A stretch of DNA of 18,177 bases from OLB11 sp044234005 (lineage in GTDB: Bacteria > Bacteroidota > Bacteroidia > Chitinophagales > Chitinophagaceae), in the NCBI GenBank assembly GCA_044234005.1, contig JBIIJE010000050.1, forward strand, positions 1-18,177, in the 5' to 3' direction. A model generated the notes under the pieces. It was not told the origin of the DNA. It made no database searches and saw only the letters and a program-made list of their open reading frames with translations. How positions within the stretch are numbered: the first letter of the stretch is position 1; each line of letters opens with the position of its first letter. Below, in pieces: positions 15,212 through 18,177 of the stretch. Position numbers and translations under genes: made by a program.

Positions 15212-15239
15212 AAAATATAAATAACAGTTATTAAACAAA
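15212..15239 (-). promoter_or_regulatory. Candidate promoter of the DUF885-rnc unit
   Basis: On the minus strand TTTG (15239-15236) precedes TATATTTT (15219-15212) with 16 bases between, a somewhat short and imperfect match to the Bacteroidota promoter. The spacer holds the palindrome AATAAC-N-GTTATT (15220-15232). Transcription would begin near 15205, supporting translation from 15176 and not from 15209. Confidence 0.35.
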
Positions 15240-15252
15240 ATTTAGCTTTTTT

Positions 15253-15283
15253 TTGTGCAGAATTGAAAATCGCTTTACATTCG
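15253..15283 (+). promoter_or_regulatory. Orphan promoter in the DUF885-thioesterase gap
   Basis: TTG at 15253-15255 and TACATTCG at 15276-15283 are separated by 20 bases, close to the Bacteroidota consensus. No coding start follows on the plus strand. A strong hairpin terminator follows about 60-95 bases downstream, so this promoter could serve a small RNA. Confidence 0.45.
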
Positions 15284-15289
15284 CGCAAT

Positions 15290-15380
15290 TAGATTTTTTG
15301 TAAGAAAAAGTTTTTCATAGGTTGATTTGGTTAGGGATTAAACAGTCTTTACTTTTTTAAGTAGAGACTGTTCCTTTTTT
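15290..15380 (+). ncRNA. Candidate small RNA of about 90 nucleotides
   Basis: The stretch between the promoter at 15253-15283 and the T-run terminator at 15380 has no reading frame of note and would give a transcript of about 90 bases, rich in U and G, then a hairpin. It lies in the only gap between two minus-strand genes and points against them. Both ends are predicted independently on the same strand, which is the main argument. I cannot assign it to a known RNA family. Confidence 0.4.
15341..15380 (+). terminator. Rho-independent terminator
   Basis: AACAGTCTTTACTT (15341-15354) and AAGTAGAGACTGTT (15359-15372) form a 14-base stem with a single G-U pair and a loop of four T. It is followed on the plus strand by CC and six T. 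On the minus strand the same stem could stop transcripts from the thioesterase gene that ends at 15399, but the tail there is poorer in T. The element may work in both directions. Confidence 0.72.
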
Positions 15381-15398
15381 ATGGAAGTTTGTAAAAAT

Positions 15399-15941
15399 TT
15401 ATTTCGCCACAATATCCTCAATAAATAGCTTCTTCAATTCTGTTGCATCATTTGCTTTTAATCTTCCAGAAAGAACTAAACGAAGCTGTCGTCTTCGCAA
15501 AGCACCATCAAATCTATGCTTTTCATCTTCAGTTTCGGGTGTAAGTTCTGGTACTTTTCGCGGTCTTCCATTCGGATCAAGCGCCACAAATGTCATGTAG
15601 GCTTCATTTGACAAGTACTTAAATTGTGTTGGAATATCTTCACCATGAACCTTTAGATAAACTTCCATCGATGTACTGAATGCTCTGGTCACCTTCGCTT
15701 CTATCATCACCACATTGCCTAATCTTACTGGATTTTCAAATGAAATATTGTCAGCCGATGCCGTAACAACAGGGCATCCACAATGTCGCATGGCTGCTAA
15801 AGCCGCTGCAATATCCATCCAATGCATAAGTTTGCCCCCCATCAAATTGCCAAGTGTATTTGTATCATTTGGTAAAACTAGTTCACTCATGGTTGTTAAG
15901 GATTCACTGGGCTTCTTACTTATTACGCGTGTATGATTCAT
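15399..15941 (-). CDS. Acyl-CoA thioesterase, hotdog fold
   Basis: This 180-residue cytoplasmic protein belongs to the YciA/BACH group of hotdog thioesterases, which hydrolyse acyl-CoA to free fatty acid and CoA. The conserved first block VLPNDTNTLGNLMGGKLMHW contains the Asn/Asp and Gly residues at the start of the hotdog helix. DIAAALAAMRHCG, ASADNISFENPVRLGNVVMIEAKVTRAF and MEVYLKVHGED follow in the expected order. The C-terminal 50 residues (from TPETEDEK, basic and charged, with RRRQLRL) lie outside the core domain. Initiation at the ATG 15941 leaves 43 bases to the divergent OmpA-domain gene. The chain-length preference cannot be read from the sequence, so no gene symbol is given. Confidence 0.9.
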   Translation of the reverse strand: MNHTRVISKKPSESLTTMSELVLPNDTNTLGNLMGGKLMHWMDIAAALAAMRHCGCPVVTASADNISFENPVRLGNVVMIEAKVTRAFSTSMEVYLKVHGEDIPTQFKYLSNEAYMTFVALDPNGRPRKVPELTPETEDEKHRFDGALRRRQLRLVLSGRLKANDATELKKLFIEDIVAK

Positions 15942-15984
15942 ATCAACAAAACTAATAGTATTTCCTTAATTTTATGCACTCATC

Positions 15985-16878
15985 ATGCGAACTATTCTTC
16001 AATGCATACTATTTATTTCATCGAACCTATTCTGCTTTGCCCAACATGATAGTATTATAGTTCATTTCGATTTTAATAAGTTCGATGTACCCGACTCAAG
16101 TGCTTGGCAATTGGTGACAAGAATAAGCCAAAAAAAATTTCAATACCTAACCGTTGAAAGCCATTGTGACAATATTGGCAGTGATGCATTCAATCAAAAT
16201 CTTTCTCAAAAGCGAGCCAAAGCAATAAAACTACTCTTGATAGCGAATGGCATTGAACCCAGTTATATTAAAACTTACTTAGCATTTGGCGAGAAGCGCC
16301 CAATAACCAATAACGAAACTGATGAATCAAGACAACAAAACAGAAGGGCTATCGTGCATTTCTACACATTTGAAGTTGCAAAGTCAAGTTCCAATTCTCC
16401 ATCTTCAACAATTCAAAAAACAGAAACTACATCAAGTCCAATAGAAGCAGAGGTCATTGAAGTGAATGAGGCTACAATCAAGCAACTAGAAGTAACTCAA
16501 TTTAAAAAAGGCAAGACACTTCGTTTCAACAATTTACTTTTTATACCTGGTTATCATCATTTGATTGAATCTTCTTACCAGGATTTATATAGGCTTATAA
16601 AGGTGCTACGTGAAAATGAAAATATCGAAATCGAAATTCAAGGGCATGTATGTTGCGCAATTGTTGAACCCGACGGGCATGATGCAGAAACAGGATTAGA
16701 CAATCTTTCGGTAGCTAGGGCTTATGCTGTATTTTATTTTTTGCGTGCCAATGGAATAGATGAAGAACGAATGCGATACAAAGGCTTTGGCGGAAGAAAA
16801 AAAATTAATCAAGACGAAAGTACAGAAGCTTTAAGAGCCGTCAATCGCAGAATCGAGATTTTAATTACGAATGAATGA
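15985..16878 (+). CDS. Exported protein with two OmpA-like domains
   Basis: This 297-residue protein has a signal peptide (about 1-19, ending CFAQ) and two OmpA/MotB C-terminal-type domains, but no beta barrel. Domain 1 (about 24-128) holds SHCDNIGSDAFNQNLSQKRA, with Asp62 and Arg77 in the peptidoglycan-binding positions, and ends NRRAIVHF. A Ser/Thr/Glu-rich linker (about 129-165) follows. Domain 2 (about 180-297) has IQGHVCC, then DNLSVARAYAVFYFLRANGI with Arg245, GFGG and NRRIEILI. It also has a longer insert (VEPDGHDAETG) before the helix. The protein is probably periplasmic and binds peptidoglycan at two points, or peptidoglycan and a partner. It is divergent from the thioesterase gene with no evident operon partner. 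The domain calls are firm; the role is inferred. Confidence 0.86.
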   Translation: MRTILQCILFISSNLFCFAQHDSIIVHFDFNKFDVPDSSAWQLVTRISQKKFQYLTVESHCDNIGSDAFNQNLSQKRAKAIKLLLIANGIEPSYIKTYLAFGEKRPITNNETDESRQQNRRAIVHFYTFEVAKSSSNSPSSTIQKTETTSSPIEAEVIEVNEATIKQLEVTQFKKGKTLRFNNLLFIPGYHHLIESSYQDLYRLIKVLRENENIEIEIQGHVCCAIVEPDGHDAETGLDNLSVARAYAVFYFLRANGIDEERMRYKGFGGRKKINQDESTEALRAVNRRIEILITNE

Positions 16879-16930
16879 TGTAAAAGAGAAACCGCAAATG
16901 TGATAGCCTTGCTATAATTGACGTATTCCT

Positions 16931-16971
16931 AAATCTAAACTCAAAATTTATTTTCAAGCTAGTTTAGATTT
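16931..16971. terminator. Possible bidirectional terminator between convergent genes
   Basis: A perfect 11-base inverted repeat (AAATCTAAACT 16931-16941, AGTTTAGATTT 16961-16971) with a 19-base spacer lies between the ends of the OmpA-domain gene and the metallo-hydrolase gene, and its right arm overlaps the hydrolase stop codon. There is no long T run, and the large loop weakens the case. Confidence 0.35.
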
Positions 16972-17800
16972 CGTCTAATCTAAAAACATCATTGTGCCTA
17001 ATACCCCTCTCAGTTGCTTGCAAATTACAGCATTCATGTATTGAATCATGTTCAAACATAAGCGCCCAATTTCGAGAAGCTGCATCTTTTAAAATCATCT
17101 CTTTCTCAGTCAAAGTATCTAAAGGTCTCATGTCGTAAGCCATCACCCAAGGCAATGAAATATGCGCCAATGACGGCATTAAATCAGCACAATACAAAAT
17201 GGAAGTTCCTTTGTAATTTATCAAAGGCAACATCATTGAATCAGTATGACCTTGCACAATTTTTAGATCAAAACTTTCACCTAATGGCTTTTCATGAGCT
17301 TCGTAAAAATACAATTGTCCACTTTCTTGAATGGGTAATATATTTTCTTTTAAAAATGAGGCTTTCTCTCTCGCATTAGGCTGAATAGCTGATTTCCAAT
17401 GCATTTGATGACTCCAATATTTGGCATTAGCAAATGCAGGAACCAACTTATCACCATCTCGAACAATCGCTCCACCACAATGATCGAAATGAAGATGTGT
17501 GAGAAAAACATCGGTTACATCCTGCATACTATATCCCTTCGATTCGATTGATTTTTGCAAACTATCATCGCCATGAGGATAATAATAACTAAAAAATTTG
17601 TCGTCCTGTTTATTTCCCATACCTGTATCAACCAGAATCAACTTATTATCAGTTTCAATTAATAAGCAACGCATTGCCCAAGTACACATATTATTATCAT
17701 CTGAAGGATTTGCTTTTTGCCACATCGATTTAGGTACTACACCGTGCATGGCTCCTCCATCTAATTTGAATAAACCCGTATTGATTGCGTGTAATGTCAT
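16964..17800 (-). CDS. Metallo-beta-lactamase-fold hydrolase
   Basis: This 278-residue protein has the full dinuclear metal site of the fold: THLHFDH (His102, His104, Asp106, His107), His185 in VQGHTDS, Asp206 in YCADLMPS and His251 in MFEHDS. The N-terminal DGGAMHGVVPKSMW resembles the lactonase-like branch of the superfamily (MBL-fold hydrolases related to acyl-homoserine lactonases), but the substrate cannot be decided. No signal peptide is seen, so it is probably cytoplasmic. Its ATG overlaps the stop of the upstream transporter gene by four bases (ATGA at 17800-17797), which indicates translational coupling. The linked transporter suggests a shared substrate or pathway, but this is only inference. 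Confidence 0.92.
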   Translation of the reverse strand: MTLHAINTGLFKLDGGAMHGVVPKSMWQKANPSDDNNMCTWAMRCLLIETDNKLILVDTGMGNKQDDKFFSYYYPHGDDSLQKSIESKGYSMQDVTDVFLTHLHFDHCGGAIVRDGDKLVPAFANAKYWSHQMHWKSAIQPNAREKASFLKENILPIQESGQLYFYEAHEKPLGESFDLKIVQGHTDSMMLPLINYKGTSILYCADLMPSLAHISLPWVMAYDMRPLDTLTEKEMILKDAASRNWALMFEHDSIHECCNLQATERGIRHNDVFRLDEI

Positions 17801-18177
17801 TTTATGTTTGTTTTAAATGAGAATTTTAGTCTGAATAAAAGTAATAAACCAATAATAAAATATACGCTTAATGCTAAGGTTGAATTTCGCATGCCGTTCA
17901 TCAAATCAGCCACTAAGCCAAATGACAAAGTACCCATTACGATTCCAATTTTTTCGCAAACATCATAAAAACTAAAGTAAGAAGCGGTATCGTTTGTTTG
18001 TGGCAATAACTTGGCATAAGTAGAACGCGATAATGATTGAATGCCACCCATCACGAGCCCTACACAAAATGCAAGCACATAAAACTCATTAGCTGTTCTT
18101 ACAAAATATGCCGCAATACATATACCAATCCAAATAACTATTAAAATGATGAGGGCTATTTTGTTGCCTTTTACTTT
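17797..18177 (-). CDS. MFS transporter, UMF1/Atg22-like, C-terminal part
   Basis: The frame is open to the window edge and gives the last 126 residues of a multi-pass inner-membrane transporter. The segment GLVMGGIQSLSRSTYAKLLP, then SYFSFYDVCEKIGIVMGTLS, is characteristic of UMF1-type major facilitator proteins related to Atg22. Four hydrophobic segments are visible: ALIILIVIWIGICIAAYF, VLAFCVGLVMGG, IGIVMGTLSFGLVADL and TLALSVYFIIGLLLLF. The end is basic (KFSFKTNIK). The GTG at 18078 is an internal codon, since the family sequence continues upstream of it. Its stop overlaps the hydrolase start by four bases. The transported compound is unknown; members in bacteria are often of undefined specificity. 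Confidence 0.88.
   Translation of the reverse strand, partial: KVKGNKIALIILIVIWIGICIAAYFVRTANEFYVLAFCVGLVMGGIQSLSRSTYAKLLPQTNDTASYFSFYDVCEKIGIVMGTLSFGLVADLMNGMRNSTLALSVYFIIGLLLLFRLKFSFKTNIK

Overview
The window looks like a chromosomal segment of a member of the Bacteroidota, probably of the Chitinophagales/Sphingobacteriales kind. The evidence is an AT-rich base composition, promoters of the TTG-N18-20-TAnnTTTG type with no clear Shine-Dalgarno sequences, a tmRNA whose tag ends in ETSFAMAA, a TonB receptor with a carboxypeptidase-like N-terminal domain, a DUF885 lipoprotein, and an extragenic palindromic repeat of a kind I associate with this phylum. No phage, plasmid, CRISPR array or intact insertion sequence is visible.

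Layout. (1) 1-345 is the 3' end of gcvT. (2) 419-1212 (minus) is a decayed multi-pass membrane protein gene whose family signature is spread over at least three frames. (3) 1404-3518 is a secreted M3 zinc peptidase (dcp). (4) 4075-6312 (minus) is katG, with gene-free stretches of about 0.5 kb on both sides. (5) 6826-11365 is an arsenic island: arsR, a TonB-dependent receptor, an ACR3 arsenite pump and a CX5R arsenate reductase. (6) 11686-12056 (minus) is the tmRNA gene ssrA. (7) 12373-15941 holds a small membrane protein, rnc and a DUF885 lipoprotein gene (probably one operon), a candidate small RNA, and a hotdog acyl-CoA thioesterase. (8) 15985-16878 encodes a protein with two OmpA-like domains. 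(9) 16964-18177 (minus) is a translationally coupled MFS transporter/metallo-hydrolase pair.

How the genes work together. In the arsenic island arsenate would be reduced by the phosphatase-like reductase, expelled by ACR3, and the whole set repressed by ArsR. Three near-palindromic TTCG-N8-CGAA boxes lie at the arsR promoter and in front of the TonB receptor gene; two of them overlap a Bacteroidota -7 element, so ArsR probably represses both units by blocking RNA polymerase. The outer-membrane receptor with a CC-x4-C plug signature inside a detoxification operon is the most intriguing functional point.

Architecture. Related copies of one dispersed repeat, all in the same orientation, lie on both sides of katG (near 3.9 and 6.6 kb) and again after the arsenic island (near 11.4 kb). 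The stress-gene blocks are therefore bounded by direct repeats, which suggests accessory modules inserted into, or exchanged within, an otherwise housekeeping region.
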